64,000 bases of DNA from Pseudomonas putida S13.1.2 (GCF_000498395.2 NZ_CP010979.1:434001-498000); one strand, 5' to 3'; positions 40,302 through 50,897 are shown, numbered from the stretch's first letter. Numbers and translations are program-made. Notes: generated by a model from the letters alone, not told the origin.

Positions 40302-42413
40302 TTACTCCCCGCGGTTCTTCTTGACGATGCCATCGGCGATGCTCGCCGGTGCCTCGGCATAGCGGGTGAACTCCATCGAGAAGCTGGCCCGGCCCTGGGT
40401 CATCGAACGCATCGAGGTGGCGTAGCCGAACATTTCGCCCAACGGCACCTCGGCACGGATCACCTTGCCGGCCGGTGTTTCGTCACCGTCCTGGATCATC
40501 CCGCGGCGCCGGCTGAGGTCGCCCAGAATGTCACCCTGGTATTCCTCCGGCGTCACCACCTCCACTTTCATCACCGGTTCCAGCAACACCGCGCCGCCTT
40601 TCTGCGACAGCTGCTTGGTGGCCATTGAAGCCGCGATCTTGTAGGCCATTTCGTTGGAGTCGACATCGTGGTACGAACCGTCGAACACGGCGGCCTTGAG
40701 GCTGATCAGCGGATAACCGGCAAGCACGCCGTTCTTCATCTGCTCCTCGATACCCTTCTGGATCGCCGGGATGTACTCGCGCGGTACCACGCCGCCAACG
40801 ATTTCGTTGATGAACTCCAGGCCTTCCTTGCCTTCGTCGCCGGGGGCGAAACGGATCCAGCAATGGCCATACTGGCCACGGCCGCCGGACTGGCGCACAA
40901 AACGCCCCTCAATCTCGCAGGTGTTGCGGATTTTTTCCCGGTAGGCCACCTGAGGCTTGCCGATGTTGGCTTCAACGTTGAACTCGCGGCGCATGCGGTC
41001 GACGATGATGTCCAGGTGCAACTCGCCCATGCCCGAGATGATGGTCTGGCCGGTCTCTTCGTCGGTACGCACGCGGAATGACGGGTCTTCCTGGGCCAGC
41101 TTGCCCAGGGCGATGCCCATTTTTTCCTGATCGGCCTTGGTCTTGGGCTCCACGGCCACGGAAATCACCGGGTCAGGGAAGTCCATGCGTTCGAGGATGA
41201 TCGGTTTGTCCATGTCGCACAGGGTGTCGCCGGTGGTCACGTCCTTCATGCCGATCAGCGCAGCGATGTCGCCGGCGCACACGTCCTTGATTTCGGCACG
41301 TTGGTTGGCATGCATCTGCACCATGCGGCCGATGCGTTCCTTCTTGCCTTTGACCGAGTTGAGTACCGCGTTGCCCGAGCTGAGCACGCCGGAATAAACG
41401 CGGGCAAAGGTGAGTGTGCCGACGAACGGGTCGGTGGCAATCTTGAAAGCCAGGGCCGAGAACGGCTCTTTGTCGTCGGCGTGCCGTTCCAGGTGCTTTT
41501 CTTCATCGTCCGGGTCGGTGCCGCGGATGGCAGGGATTTCCGACGGGGCGGGCAGGTAGTCGATTACCGCATCGAGCATCAGCGGTACGCCTTTGTTCTT
41601 GAAAGACGAGCCAAGGATGGTCGGCACGATTTCGTTGGCGATGGTGCGTTTGCGCAATCCGGTCTTGATCTCTTCGATGCTGAGTTCTTCGCCTTCAAGA
41701 AACTTGTTGAGCAGTTCGTCATTGGCCTCGGCGGCTGCTTCTATCATGTGCGCGCGCCATTCGTCGGCAAGCATCTGCAGTTCGGCGGGTATGTCTTCTT
41801 CGCGGTAGCTGGTGCCGTGGTCAGCGTCGTTCCAGTAGATGGCTTTCATCTTCACCAGGTCGATCTGGCCGATGAAGTTCTCCTCGCTGCCGATGGCCAG
41901 CTGGATCGGTACCGGGTGGTGCCCCAGGCGCTGGTCGATCTGCTTGACTACACGCAGGAAGTCGGCACCCTGGCGGTCCATCTTGTTGATGTAGGCCAGG
42001 CGTGGCACATGGTATTTGTTGGCTTGGCGCCAGACCGTCTCGGACTGTGGCTCTACACCGTCAGCACCGCTGAATACCACCACTGCGCCATCGAGCACGC
42101 GCAACGAACGCTCCACCTCGATGGTGAAGTCGACGTGGCCGGGGGTGTCGATGATGTTGAAGCGGTACTTGTGCTCAAACTGCTTGGTCGAGCCTTGCCA
42201 GAACGCCGTGGTCGCCGCCGAGGTGATGGTGATGCCGCGTTCCTGCTCCTGGGCCATCCAGTCCATGGTCGCCGCGCCATCGTGCACCTCGCCCATCTTG
42301 TGGTTGACCCCGGTGTAGAACAGGATCCGCTCGGTAGTGGTGGTCTTGCCGGCGTCCACGTGGGCGACGATGCCGATATTGCGGTACAGCTCGATGGGCG
42401 TTGTGCGGGCCAT
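40302..42413 (-). CDS. fusB: Elongation factor G, second paralogue
   Basis: This GTPase acts in ribosomal translocation and/or recycling. The 703-residue protein has G1 [15 protein letters not shown]3 DTPGHVDFT and G4 NKMDR, then domains II-V ending GIVKKNRGE. In P. putida a second EF-G gene lies apart from the str operon gene fusA; this locus is isolated from rpsL, rpsG and tuf, consistent with the second copy. Specialisation (for example in recycling) is possible but not visible here. Confidence 0.92.
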   Translation of the reverse strand: MARTTPIELYRNIGIVAHVDAGKTTTTERILFYTGVNHKMGEVHDGAATMDWMAQEQERGITITSAATTAFWQGSTKQFEHKYRFNIIDTPGHVDFTIEVERSLRVLDGAVVVFSGADGVEPQSETVWRQANKYHVPRLAYINKMDRQGADFLRVVKQIDQRLGHHPVPIQLAIGSEENFIGQIDLVKMKAIYWNDADHGTSYREEDIPAELQMLADEWRAHMIEAAAEANDELLNKFLEGEELSIEEIKTGLRKRTIANEIVPTILGSSFKNKGVPLMLDAVIDYLPAPSEIPAIRGTDPDDEEKHLERHADDKEPFSALAFKIATDPFVGTLTFARVYSGVLSSGNAVLNSVKGKKERIGRMVQMHANQRAEIKDVCAGDIAALIGMKDVTTGDTLCDMDKPIILERMDFPDPVISVAVEPKTKADQEKMGIALGKLAQEDPSFRVRTDEETGQTIISGMGELHLDIIVDRMRREFNVEANIGKPQVAYREKIRNTCEIEGRFVRQSGGRGQYGHCWIRFAPGDEGKEGLEFINEIVGGVVPREYIPAIQKGIEEQMKNGVLAGYPLISLKAAVFDGSYHDVDSNEMAYKIAASMATKQLSQKGGAVLLEPVMKVEVVTPEEYQGDILGDLSRRRGMIQDGDETPAGKVIRAEVPLGEMFGYATSMRSMTQGRASFSMEFTRYAEAPASIADGIVKKNRGE

Positions 42414-42486
42414 GGCGGACTACCTGCGAATGGGCGGATTCCACCACGTTAGCAGACCGGTGGAATCCTGCCCTGCCGCCGGGCCG

Positions 42487-42912
42487 TCAGTCGGCCTGGG
42501 CTTGCAGCATCCACTGGCCATCCACTTCACGGGCCAGGCCGCTGGCCGCCAGCAGGGCCAGCAGGCGCGGGTGCAGGTCGGCTTCGGTGAAGGTCTTGAG
42601 GGTGGCCAGGTCCAGTGTGCCGACCAGGTTGAGGTCGGCCTTGGTGTACGACAGCCAGGCTTTTTTCAATACCTGGGCAACATCGCTGCCCGAGGTGCTG
42701 GCGAAGCGGCGGTGCCACTGGCGGCTGTCGAAGGTGAAGGTGTGGGCGTGGCTGTAGGTGCTTTCGTCGCCACCTTCAGTGCAGCGGTGGCAGCGGCACG
42801 GGCCTTCGCCGAAGGCGTTGCGCAGGTAGCTGTTGAAGTCCACGACGGGCTTGAGGGACAGGCGTTTGTCGACATCGAACAGGTCGGCGATCAGGGGTTC
42901 TTCGGCGCTCAC
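42487..42912 (-). CDS. Conserved protein of unknown function with a CxCxxC motif (141 aa)
   Basis: The GTG at 42912 has GAGG 7 bases upstream and gives a product beginning VSAEEPLIADLFDVDKRLSL. A possible metal site CRCHRC is near residue 41, and the rest (SYTKADLNLVGTLDLATLKT) is helical. There is no signal peptide or membrane segment. I do not recognise the family. It lies 74 bp upstream of fusB on the same strand and is divergent from the next gene. Confidence 0.75.
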   Translation of the reverse strand: MSAEEPLIADLFDVDKRLSLKPVVDFNSYLRNAFGEGPCRCHRCTEGGDESTYSHAHTFTFDSRQWHRRFASTSGSDVAQVLKKAWLSYTKADLNLVGTLDLATLKTFTEADLHPRLLALLAASGLAREVDGQWMLQAQAD

Positions 42913-43052
42913 TCGGGATCCTCGTGTGGTGTGGCGTGCATCGGCGGGCACCCTAACAGATCGGGGCATTCAGATCACCTGTAGAGACAACAGAGACCGC
43001 CTGCCGTACTCTACGCGCCCTTACGCCTACACACCCACTGAGGTATCCCCGT

Positions 43053-43355
43053 TTGAGCACCAAGTACCCGTACACCGCCACCGTGACCATCAGCGCTGAA
43101 GACCGTGGCGGAGATATCGAGGCTTCGGAAAACCCCAGCATGCGCGTGGGCCTGGAAGCGGTGACCGAAACCCTGAAGAAGGTGCATTTCGTCGGTACGC
43201 TCGCGGCACCTGAAAAACAGGCCACGCACATCTGCGTGACCCTGGAGAACGGCCTGACCTACTACGGCCCGATCGTCAACGGCCACGCCGAACTCGAAGG
43301 CGGCTGGATCGCCTTCGAATCCGACATGCTGACCCCGGAAGAACTGGGCCTGTAA
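43053..43355 (+). CDS. Conserved protein of unknown function (100 aa)
   Basis: A TTG start with GAGG 9 bases upstream gives MSTKYPYTATVTISAEDRGG and a C-terminal GGWIAFESDMLTPEELGL. It is acidic, soluble and probably beta-rich, without recognisable motifs. It ends 3 bp before the stop of the convergent aminotransferase gene. Strong coding-like third-position GC supports it. Confidence 0.75.
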   Translation: MSTKYPYTATVTISAEDRGGDIEASENPSMRVGLEAVTETLKKVHFVGTLAAPEKQATHICVTLENGLTYYGPIVNGHAELEGGWIAFESDMLTPEELGL

Positions 43356-43358
43356 ACC

Positions 43359-44609
43359 TCAGTTCAGCTCCACCAGGCACTGCTCGAGGATATCCAGCCC
43401 TTCCTCGAGCACCTCGGCTTCGATGGTCAAGGGGGCCAGCAGACGGATGATGTGCCGCGCCTTGCCGCTGGGCATCAGCAGCAAGCCCTTGGCCCGTGCC
43501 GACTCCATTACCTTGGCCAGTTGCGCCGGCGCCGGGCTGCCGTCGGCATTGACGAATTCGATGCCGCGCATGGCGCCCACGCCCGTCAGGCGGCCGATGT
43601 ACGGGCTCAGGCCCGAAGCCTTCCAGCGCTGGTGGCGGCTGACGATGGCCTGCTCCTGGCGCTCACCCCAGGTGGCGATGTTCTCGTCGGTCATCTGCGC
43701 CAGGCTGGCCAACGCCGCCGCACAGGCAATCGGGTTGCCCGAATAGGTGCCACCGAGGCCGCCCTTGGGCAGTGCTGCCATCAATTCCTTGCGCCCGACC
43801 ACCGCCCCCAGCGGCATGCCGCCAGCGATGCTCTTGGCCAGCAGCAGCAGGTCGGGCTCGATGCCAAGGCGCGGGAAAGCGAAGCGCTGGCCGGTGCGGC
43901 CGAAGCCGGACTGGATCTCGTCGATGATGATCAGGATCCCGTGTTCGTCGCAGAAGCGGCGCAGGGCCTGGGCGAAGGTCGGGTCGAGGGCGAGGAAACC
44001 GCCTTCGCCCTGTACCGGTTCGAGGATGAACGCTGCCACGTCTTCCACGGCCAGTTCCACGCTGAACAGGCGCTCCATGGCCTTGAGCGCCTGCTCGCAG
44101 GTAACCCCGGTATCCACGCCAGGGTAGGGCAGGTGGTACACCGGCCCAGGCAGCTCGCCGACCCGTTGCTTGTACGGTGCCACCTTGCCGTTGAGGTTAA
44201 GGGTGGCCAGGGTGCGGCCGTGGAAGCCGCCGTCGAAGGCGATGATGGCGCGCTTGCCTGTAGCACCGCGGGCTACTTTCAGGGCGTTTTCTGCAGCTTC
44301 CGCACCGCTGTTGGTGAGCATGCCGGCCAACGGGTAGCTGACCGGTACGAACTGGCTCAGCTGTTCCATCAGCGCCAGGTACGGGCCGTGGGGCGCGGCG
44401 TTGAAGGCATAGTGGGTCAGGCGGGTGGCTTGGGCCTGGATCGCTTCGACCACGGCGGGGTTGCAGTGGCCCAGGTTGAGCACGCCGATACCGCCGACAA
44501 AGTCGATGTAACGTTTGCCGTCGGTGTCCCAGACTTCGGCATTACGGCCATGGGAAAGTGTGATCGGGTGAACGATGGCGATGGATTGGCTGATACTTTC
44601 CTGGTTCAT
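43359..44609 (-). CDS. Class III aminotransferase, 4-aminobutyrate aminotransferase-like
   Basis: This PLP enzyme moves the amino group of an omega-amino acid such as 4-aminobutyrate or 5-aminovalerate to 2-oxoglutarate. The 416-residue protein has the PLP lysine in [30 protein letters not shown] and [16 protein letters not shown]. The ATG at 44609 (MNQESISQ) was chosen over an in-frame extension. Its neighbours, a LysR regulator and a GABA-type permease, suggest a role in amino acid catabolism. P. putida has several gabT-like genes, so no symbol is assigned. Confidence 0.88.
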   Translation of the reverse strand: MNQESISQSIAIVHPITLSHGRNAEVWDTDGKRYIDFVGGIGVLNLGHCNPAVVEAIQAQATRLTHYAFNAAPHGPYLALMEQLSQFVPVSYPLAGMLTNSGAEAAENALKVARGATGKRAIIAFDGGFHGRTLATLNLNGKVAPYKQRVGELPGPVYHLPYPGVDTGVTCEQALKAMERLFSVELAVEDVAAFILEPVQGEGGFLALDPTFAQALRRFCDEHGILIIIDEIQSGFGRTGQRFAFPRLGIEPDLLLLAKSIAGGMPLGAVVGRKELMAALPKGGLGGTYSGNPIACAAALASLAQMTDENIATWGERQEQAIVSRHQRWKASGLSPYIGRLTGVGAMRGIEFVNADGSPAPAQLAKVMESARAKGLLLMPSGKARHIIRLLAPLTIEAEVLEEGLDILEQCLVELN

Positions 44610-44729
44610 GGGCACGCGGGACCTTTGTTCAAGTTTCTTATTATCCAAGCGTGTCGGGGGTTATGCCGCAAACGAATTATTCGATTGCGGTCATTCCCTG
44701 AATTCGTGAACTGGCCGGAGTGTGTGTTG

Positions 44730-44834
44730 CCTGTGCCGGCCTCTTCGCGGGTAAACCCGCTCCCACAGGTTCACCATGGACCCGAGCATTGTGCGATCCC
44801 TGTGGGAGCTGGCTTGCCGGCGATAGGGCCAGTG
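44730..44834. repeat. REP pair with dissimilar halves
   Basis: The left half (CCTGTGCCGGCCTCTTCGCG, then GGGTAAACCC) and the right half (GGGAGCTGGCTTGCCGGCGA) share outer ends but belong to two REP subtypes, so the inner stems do not match. Confidence 0.75.
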
Positions 44835-44843
44835 CAAGAACAA

Positions 44844-45740
44844 TCAGTCCCCCTCAGCCACCCGCTCCCGAATCCACTGCACAAAGGCTCTGATCTTGGG
44901 CACTTCGGCCGCATGCTCGGCATGCGCGATAAAGTGCTTCCCGTTGCTCGCCACCGGGTGGTCCCAGGCCACCACCAGCTTACCCTCGCTCAACTCCTCG
45001 GCCACCAGGTAGCGCGGAATCAGGGCGATACCGCAGCCGGCAATCGCCGCACGAATGCACAGGTAGAACGTGTCGAAACGCGGCCCGTGGTAGCTGTTCT
45101 GGCTGTGTAGCCCCAACCCCAGGAACCATTCATGCCAGGCCTCCGGCCGCGACACGCACTGCAACAAGCGGTGTTCGGTCAGTGCCTGGGCGCTTTCAAA
45201 GGGGTGGTTGGCCAGCAACTGCGGGCTGCACACCGGTACCACTTCTTCGCTGAACAGCTCGATGCAGGTTGCCCCAGGCCAGGTGCCCTGGCCGAAGAAA
45301 AAGGCCACGTCGGCCTTGGCCTGCACCAGGTCGAATGGCTCCAGTTCGTTGCGCACATCCAGGTGAATACGTGGGTAGCGATCGCCGAAACCCTTGAGTT
45401 TGGGCACTAGCCAGCGTGCACCGAACGTAGGCTGGGTGGCGATGCGCAGCACTTCGGTTTCGTCGCCGTAGCTGAGGATGTAGCGGCTGGAAATATCGAT
45501 CTGGGTGAGGATTTTGTTCACTTCGGTGAGGTACAGCGCGCCGGCCGGGGTCAGGTGCAGGCGCCGGCGAATGCGCTGGAACAGCGAGTGCGAAAGCATG
45601 TCTTCGAGCTGCGCCACCTGCTTGCTGACGGCGCTCTGGGTCAGGTGCAGTTCCTGGGCCGCGCGGGTGAAGCTGAGGTGGCGGGCGGCCGCTTCGAAGC
45701 ACTGAAGGGCGGTGGTCGAAGGCATCAGGCGTTTGGACAT
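44844..45740 (-). CDS. LysR-family transcriptional regulator
   Basis: This 298-residue LysR regulator has an N-terminal winged helix (FTRAAQELHLTQSAVSKQVA) and a C-terminal effector domain. The ATG at 45740 begins MSKRLMPSTTALQCFEAAAR. It is divergent from the permease gene at 45996, and the 255-bp spacer holds an ATTCC-N5-GGAAT palindrome (about 45776-45790) that could be its binding site. It probably regulates the permease and/or itself; effector unknown. Confidence 0.9.
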   Translation of the reverse strand: MSKRLMPSTTALQCFEAAARHLSFTRAAQELHLTQSAVSKQVAQLEDMLSHSLFQRIRRRLHLTPAGALYLTEVNKILTQIDISSRYILSYGDETEVLRIATQPTFGARWLVPKLKGFGDRYPRIHLDVRNELEPFDLVQAKADVAFFFGQGTWPGATCIELFSEEVVPVCSPQLLANHPFESAQALTEHRLLQCVSRPEAWHEWFLGLGLHSQNSYHGPRFDTFYLCIRAAIAGCGIALIPRYLVAEELSEGKLVVAWDHPVASNGKHFIAHAEHAAEVPKIRAFVQWIRERVAEGD

Positions 45741-45905
45741 GACAGGCAAATACCGAGCAAAAAAGGAAGGAGTTCATTCCAAAGCGGAATCATGTGGTTC
45801 GAAAAGGTCGTTTGTTGACCCCGGCCTATAGATTAATACTGACCTGGATCAACGATTACAACCGGTCATGTGAAGAGGAGGTCAGTACCCGCTTCCGGCA
45901 TCTGC

Positions 45906-46018
45906 AAAACAACAACAACGACTATCAGAAATTTATAAGAATTCTGCTCCGACCTTCAGCCGCTTCATCGCGGCCGACCCATTCGAGGGTTCTTCATGGC
46001 TTCGCAAGACAACAAGAA
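45906..46018 (+). promoter_or_regulatory. Two Crc/Hfq-type A-rich motifs (leader and start of the permease gene)
   Basis: AAAACAACAACAACG (45906-45920) lies in the leader, and AACAAGAA (46011-46018) lies at codons 6-8 of the permease gene. Both fit the AAnAAnAA pattern bound by Hfq with Crc in Pseudomonas catabolite repression. The second is close to the start codon, the usual effective position. Confidence 0.55.
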
Positions 46019-47378
46019 ACAGCGTTCCCTGCAGCACGGCCTGACTTCCCGTCAGGTTTCCATGATCTCCATTGCCGGTATCATCGGCGCTGGCTTGTTC
46101 ATCGGTTCCTCAAACGCCATCGCCACCGCCGGCCCGGCCATTCTCATTTCCTACGCCATGACCGGCCTGCTGGTGTTGCTGGTGATGCGCATGCTGGGCG
46201 AAATGGCCATCGCCAACCCTAACAGCGGCTCGTTCTCCACCTACGCCTCTGAGGCCATCGGCCCTTGGGCGGGCTTTACCATCGGCTGGTTGTACTGGTG
46301 GTTCTGGGTGCTGATCATTCCGGTGGAGGCCATCGCAGGCGCCGACATCCTGCATGCTTACTTCCCAGGCGTACCGTCCTGGTTGTTCGCCTTCCTGATC
46401 ATGCTGGTGCTGTCGGGTACCAACCTGATCAGCGTGAAGAACTTTGGCGCCTTCGAGTACTGGTTCGCGCTGGTCAAGGTGGTGGCGATCATTGCCTTCA
46501 TCGTGGTCTGCAGCCTGGCGGTATTCGGCTTCTGGCCGCTGGCCGAGGTGTCCGGGGTCAGCCGGCTGTGGGAAAACGGCGGCTTCATGCCCAACGGGTT
46601 CGGCACTGTGCTCGGTGGCGTGCTGATCACCATCTTCTCGTTCTTCGGCGCCGAAATCGTCACCATTGCCGCTGACGAAACCGCCAACCCGAAAGACAAG
46701 ATCCGCCGTGCCACCAACCTGGTGGTGTACCGCATTGCCATCTTCTACCTGGCGTCGATCTTCCTGGTGGTGTCGCTGGTAGCCTGGAACGACCCCGCGC
46801 TGAAAGCGGTCGGTTCCTTCCAGCGCGTGCTGGAAGTACTGAACGTGCCAGGCGCCAAGCTGCTGGTCGACCTGGTGGTACTGGTGGCGGTGACCAGTTG
46901 CATGAACTCGGGCTTGTACACCGCGTCACGCATGCTCTATTCGCTGGGCGCCCGTGGCCAGGCACTGAGCATGACCAAGCGTATCTCCGGTTCGGGCGTG
47001 CCGACCGTGGCGGTCATCTTCTCGACGCTGGCTGGTTTTGCCGGGTGCCTGGTCAACTATGTGTTCCCAGGTAAGGTCTTCGGCTTCTTGCTGTCCACCA
47101 CCGGCGCCATCGCCTTGCTGGTGTATCTGGTGATTGCCGTGTCGCAGCTGCGCATGCGTGCCCGCGCCGACCGTGAAGGGCGCCCGCTGGAGCTGAAGAT
47201 GTGGCTGTTCCCATGGCTCACCTGGCTGGTGATCGGCACCATCGTCATGGTGCTGGGCTACATGCTGTTCAGCGATGCCTACCGCTATGAAACCCTGATG
47301 ACCGCAGGGGTGACTGCCTTCATCCTGCTGGTTTCGCTGACCCAGCGGCGTGCCAAGGTTGTTGCCCAGACGGCTTGA
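45996..47378 (+). CDS. Amino acid permease (APC family, GABA permease-like)
   Basis: This 460-residue inner-membrane transporter has 12 helices. The APC signature is seen in MISIAGIIGAGLFIGSSNAI, with FSFFGAEIVTIAADETANPK and SCMNSGLYTASRMLYSLGAR. The pattern is that of the amino acid transporter subgroup including GabP, and the aminotransferase 1.4 kb away fits a GABA or similar omega-amino acid. Substrate is inferred only. Crc-like motifs in its leader and first codons suggest catabolite repression. Confidence 0.85.
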   Translation: MASQDNKKQRSLQHGLTSRQVSMISIAGIIGAGLFIGSSNAIATAGPAILISYAMTGLLVLLVMRMLGEMAIANPNSGSFSTYASEAIGPWAGFTIGWLYWWFWVLIIPVEAIAGADILHAYFPGVPSWLFAFLIMLVLSGTNLISVKNFGAFEYWFALVKVVAIIAFIVVCSLAVFGFWPLAEVSGVSRLWENGGFMPNGFGTVLGGVLITIFSFFGAEIVTIAADETANPKDKIRRATNLVVYRIAIFYLASIFLVVSLVAWNDPALKAVGSFQRVLEVLNVPGAKLLVDLVVLVAVTSCMNSGLYTASRMLYSLGARGQALSMTKRISGSGVPTVAVIFSTLAGFAGCLVNYVFPGKVFGFLLSTTGAIALLVYLVIAVSQLRMRARADREGRPLELKMWLFPWLTWLVIGTIVMVLGYMLFSDAYRYETLMTAGVTAFILLVSLTQRRAKVVAQTA

Positions 47379-47435
47379 TGTATCTGCTTTAATGGGGGCG
47401 TTGCACGCCCCCATTCCAACAAGCACAGGTAGCGT

Positions 47436-47933
47436 ATGACTGATCACCCACTTTCTCTTCAGGCCCTCGCCGCGCCTGAAGGCACCTGCTACGGCTGCGG
47501 CTGCGCCCACCCCAGTGGCCTGCACCTGCAAAGTTACTGGGACACCGACGGCATCCACCTGCTGTGCCGGCATGCACCCGACAGCACCTTCATCGGCTGG
47601 CCCGGCCTGGTCTACGGCGGCCTGCTGGCGATGCTGGTCGATTGCCATTCCAACTGGACGGCCATGGCTTACCACTACCGCAACGAAGGCCGCGAGCCGG
47701 GCAGCCTGCCGCGTATCGACTGCGTAACCGGCACACTCAACCTGACTTATCACAAACCTACGCCGATGGGCGTCGAGCTTTTGCTCAAGGCCCGAGTGGA
47801 AGGGGAAGTGGGGCGCAAGAGCCGGGTGATTTGCGAAGTCTGGGCCGAGGATGTGCTGACCGTGACCGCCGACTCGGTATTCGTCCGTGTCGATACCGAA
47901 AAGCTCAAGCTCAAGGCCCACGGCCAGGCCTGA
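47436..47933 (+). CDS. PaaI-type hotdog thioesterase
   Basis: This 165-residue hotdog-fold protein contains CYGCGCAHPSGLHLQSYW and YGGLLAMLVDCHSNWTAMAY, typical of the PaaI/YbgC thioesterase superfamily, and LTYHKPTPMGVELLLKARV. It would hydrolyse an acyl-CoA. A short spacer separates it from the permease, with the ATG at 47436 following AGGTAGCGT. The substrate is unknown. Confidence 0.82.
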   Translation: MTDHPLSLQALAAPEGTCYGCGCAHPSGLHLQSYWDTDGIHLLCRHAPDSTFIGWPGLVYGGLLAMLVDCHSNWTAMAYHYRNEGREPGSLPRIDCVTGTLNLTYHKPTPMGVELLLKARVEGEVGRKSRVICEVWAEDVLTVTADSVFVRVDTEKLKLKAHGQA

Positions 47934-48020
47934 GTAGCCAGCGCTGATGTGTGGTCGGTGATGGTCAGCGGCCGGGGATGTGTCTAGAGTGACAGGTTCA
48001 TTCCCCTGGCAAGGTTGATC

Positions 48021-48716
48021 ATGACCGATCTCAGTGCTTTCCCTATTACCCGCAAGTGGCCCGCCAAACACCCCGAACGCCTGCAGCTGTACTCGCTGCC
48101 CACGCCCAATGGCGTCAAGGTGTCGATCATGCTCGAAGAAATCGGCCTGCCCTATGAGGCGCACAAGGTCAGCTTCGACAACGATGACCAGTTGAGCCCC
48201 GAGTTCATCTCGCTCAGCGCCAACAACAAGATCCCGGCCATCCTGGACCCGGACGGCCCGGGTGGCCAGCCGCTGCCGCTGTTCGAATCAGGGGCGATCT
48301 TGCAGTACCTGGCGGAGAAAAGTGGGCAACTGCTCAGCCAGGACCCTGCTCAGCGATACCAGACCCTGCAGTGGCTGATGTTCCAGATGGGCGGTATCGG
48401 GCCGATGTTCGGCCAGGTCGGGTTCTTCCATTTCTTTGCTGGCAAGGACTATGAAGACAAGCGCCCGCGTGACCGTTATGTCAACGAGTCCAAGCGGCTG
48501 CTGGGTGTGCTGGACCGGCACTTGCAAGGCCGGGAGTGGATGGTGGACGAGTACAGCATTGCCGACATCGCCATCTTCCCTTGGGTGCGCAACCTGGTGG
48601 AGCGCTACAACGCCCGGGACTTGGTGGGTTTTGACCAGTTCAAGGAAGTGCAGCGGGTGCTGGCCACGTTCCTAGAACGGCCAGCAGTACAGCGCGGTCT
48701 GAAAATCCCGGGCTGA
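48021..48716 (+). CDS. Glutathione S-transferase family protein (YfcG/Nu-type)
   Basis: This 231-residue protein has an N-terminal thioredoxin-fold domain (LQLYSLPTPNGVKVSIMLEE, then SANNKIPAI and PLFESGAILQYLAEK) and a C-terminal helical domain (YSIADIAIFPWVRNLVERY). The TPNGVKVS site is typical of YfcG/YghU-type enzymes, which act as glutathione-disulfide reductases. The ATG at 48021 follows AAGG. It converges on the phosphate transporter gene. Confidence 0.88.
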   Translation: MTDLSAFPITRKWPAKHPERLQLYSLPTPNGVKVSIMLEEIGLPYEAHKVSFDNDDQLSPEFISLSANNKIPAILDPDGPGGQPLPLFESGAILQYLAEKSGQLLSQDPAQRYQTLQWLMFQMGGIGPMFGQVGFFHFFAGKDYEDKRPRDRYVNESKRLLGVLDRHLQGREWMVDEYSIADIAIFPWVRNLVERYNARDLVGFDQFKEVQRVLATFLERPAVQRGLKIPG

Positions 48717-48766
48717 TAACGCAGAACCCGTAGTGTACACCGGTCCCTGTAGGGCGGATTACGGGT

Positions 48767-50383
48767 TCAGAAGATGTGGCTCAGCAACCAGTACAGGCTG
48801 CCAGCCAACAGCATCGCTGCCGGCAAGGTCAGCACCCAGGCCATCAGCAAGTTGAATAACGTGCGCTTCTGAATCCCTGAGCCATTGGCCACCATAGTCC
48901 CGGCCACCCCCGAACTCAGCACGTGGGTGGTCGAGACCGGCAACCCGAACATGTCCGCTGCGCCAATGGTGCACATGGCAACCACCTCCGCCGAGGCGCC
49001 TTGGGTATAGCTCAGGTGGGTCTTGCCGATCTTCTCGCCCACGGTCACCACGATGCGCCGCCAGCCAACCATGGTCCCCAGCCCCAGCGCGATGGCCACG
49101 GCCACTTTGACCCACAGCGGAATGTAGCGGGTGGCGTCGTCCAGTTGGGTCTTGAATAACTGCACGTGGCTATCGGTGTCGGCATCGAATGCCACCAGGC
49201 GGTTTTTTTCGATCAGGCGAATGGCTTCGCTGGTCAGGTACATGTCATTGCGCACGTTGGCCATGGCCTCGGCGGGTATGCGTTTGAGCGAGCCGTAGCC
49301 TTTGACCTCTTCACCGATCATGCCGGTCAGGGCCGCCAGCGCCGGGACCAGTTGCGGGCTTGCCTTGGGTTCGCCAATGAACGCGGTCAGGGTCTGGCGC
49401 GGGTCGGCCGGGGCCGCTTGCGGGTCGTGGCGCACCAGCGCCTGGCGGGTCACCTCGGCGACGGCGGAAAACTGCAGGGCCTGCTCATTGGGCATGGTCT
49501 TGTTCAGCGCATACGCCATTGGCAGGGTGCCGACCAGTATCAACATGATCAGGCCCATGCCTTTCTGGCCGTCGTTGGAACCATGGGCGAAGGACACCCC
49601 GGTGCACGTCAGGATCAGTACGCCACGAATCCACCATGGCGGCGGTGTCTGGCCTTGCGGCGCCTGGTATAGCGCTTGACGCTTCACCAGTGCTCGAAGG
49701 GCAAGTAACAACAAGGCGGCGCAGGCAAAGCCGATCAGGGGGGAGAACAGCAGGGCGTAGCCCACCTTGCTGGCCTGGGCCCAGTCCACGCCGCTGGTGC
49801 CGTCACGCCCATGCATCAGCGCATTGGCCACACCCACGCCGATGATCGAGCCGATCAGGGTGTGCGAGGATGATGCCGGCAGCCCCAGCCACCAGGTGCC
49901 CAGGTTCCAGATGATCGCCGCCAACAGCAGGGCAAAAACCATCGCGAAGCCGGCCGAGGAGCCTACCTGTAGAATCAGCTCTACCGGCAGCAGGGCAATG
50001 ATGCCGAATGCGACCGCGCCACTGGAAAGCAGCACGCCCAGGAAGTTGCACAGGCCGGACCACACCACCGCGACCGGTGCCGGCAGCGCATTGGTGTAGA
50101 TCACGGTGGCCACCGCATTGGCGGTGTCGTGGAAGCCGTTGACGAATTCGAAGCCCAGGGCAATCAACAGTGCCAGGCCCAGCAGCAGAAACGGCGTGAC
50201 CGTGGTGATCACCGTGCCGCTGGCGCTCACATCCTGTTTCAGGCTCCAGGCGGTGTAGGCGATACCGGCCAGCAGCAGGCCGAAGAACAACACGAGGGTG
50301 GCGCGCCCAGGCTTGTGGGCAAGCTGCGGGCGGGGGTCGCGTTGGGCCAGGTGCGGCTGGCTGGCCAGTAACGGGGTTGCCAT
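48767..50383 (-). CDS. Inorganic phosphate transporter, PiT family
   Basis: This 538-residue low-affinity phosphate:cation symporter has the duplicated PiT signature: FHDTANAVATVIYTNAL in the first half and MFGLPVSTTHVLSSGVAGTM in the second, plus VSFAHGSNDGQKGMGLIML. The ATG at 50383 has GGAG 5 bases upstream. About ten membrane helices are seen with a large central hydrophilic loop (roughly 330-440). Confidence 0.9.
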   Translation of the reverse strand: MATPLLASQPHLAQRDPRPQLAHKPGRATLVLFFGLLLAGIAYTAWSLKQDVSASGTVITTVTPFLLLGLALLIALGFEFVNGFHDTANAVATVIYTNALPAPVAVVWSGLCNFLGVLLSSGAVAFGIIALLPVELILQVGSSAGFAMVFALLLAAIIWNLGTWWLGLPASSSHTLIGSIIGVGVANALMHGRDGTSGVDWAQASKVGYALLFSPLIGFACAALLLLALRALVKRQALYQAPQGQTPPPWWIRGVLILTCTGVSFAHGSNDGQKGMGLIMLILVGTLPMAYALNKTMPNEQALQFSAVAEVTRQALVRHDPQAAPADPRQTLTAFIGEPKASPQLVPALAALTGMIGEEVKGYGSLKRIPAEAMANVRNDMYLTSEAIRLIEKNRLVAFDADTDSHVQLFKTQLDDATRYIPLWVKVAVAIALGLGTMVGWRRIVVTVGEKIGKTHLSYTQGASAEVVAMCTIGAADMFGLPVSTTHVLSSGVAGTMVANGSGIQKRTLFNLLMAWVLTLPAAMLLAGSLYWLLSHIF

Positions 50384-50510
50384 GATGGCTCCGGTTGGCA
50401 TTGGGCAAGTTGCCGAAGGCCTTGAGCATAGAAACAATTCGAAACCCGACCGTGACCTCGATCAATGAATTATCTAGGCTCAAGACGGACGGTAAATGCA
50501 GGAGAACGCC

Positions 50511-50897
50511 ATGATCCGCTGCAAGCGTGTCTACGACGCGGTCACCGCCGACGATGGCCAGCGTGTGCTGGTAGACCGCCTGTGGCCGCGCAACCTGCGC
50601 AAGGAAGACCTGCACGGGCAGTGGTTGCGCGAAGTGGCACCCTCGCATGATTTGCGCAGGGCATTTCACCAGGGCGCGGTCGACTTTGCCGGTTTTACCC
50701 AGCGCTACCAGCAAGAGCTGGCTGCCCACCCCGAGCATTGGTACCCCTTGCTGGACCTGGCCGGAAAGGGCCCACTAACCCTGCTGTATGCAGGCAAGGA
50801 CACCGAGCACAACAATGCGCGGGTGCTGGCCGAATGGCTGGAAAGCGAACTGGACCGTCATGGGCCGGGCAGTTCACCGGTATGCTATGCCCAATGA
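50511..50897 (+). CDS. DUF488 family protein (128 aa)
   Basis: The protein has the DUF488 pattern: VLVDRLWPRNLRKEDL, then LREVAPSHDLRRAFHQG and LTLLYAGKDTEHNNARVLAE. The function is not established. The ATG at 50511 has AGGAG 6 bases upstream. It is divergent from the PiT gene. Confidence 0.85.
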   Translation: MIRCKRVYDAVTADDGQRVLVDRLWPRNLRKEDLHGQWLREVAPSHDLRRAFHQGAVDFAGFTQRYQQELAAHPEHWYPLLDLAGKGPLTLLYAGKDTEHNNARVLAEWLESELDRHGPGSSPVCYAQ

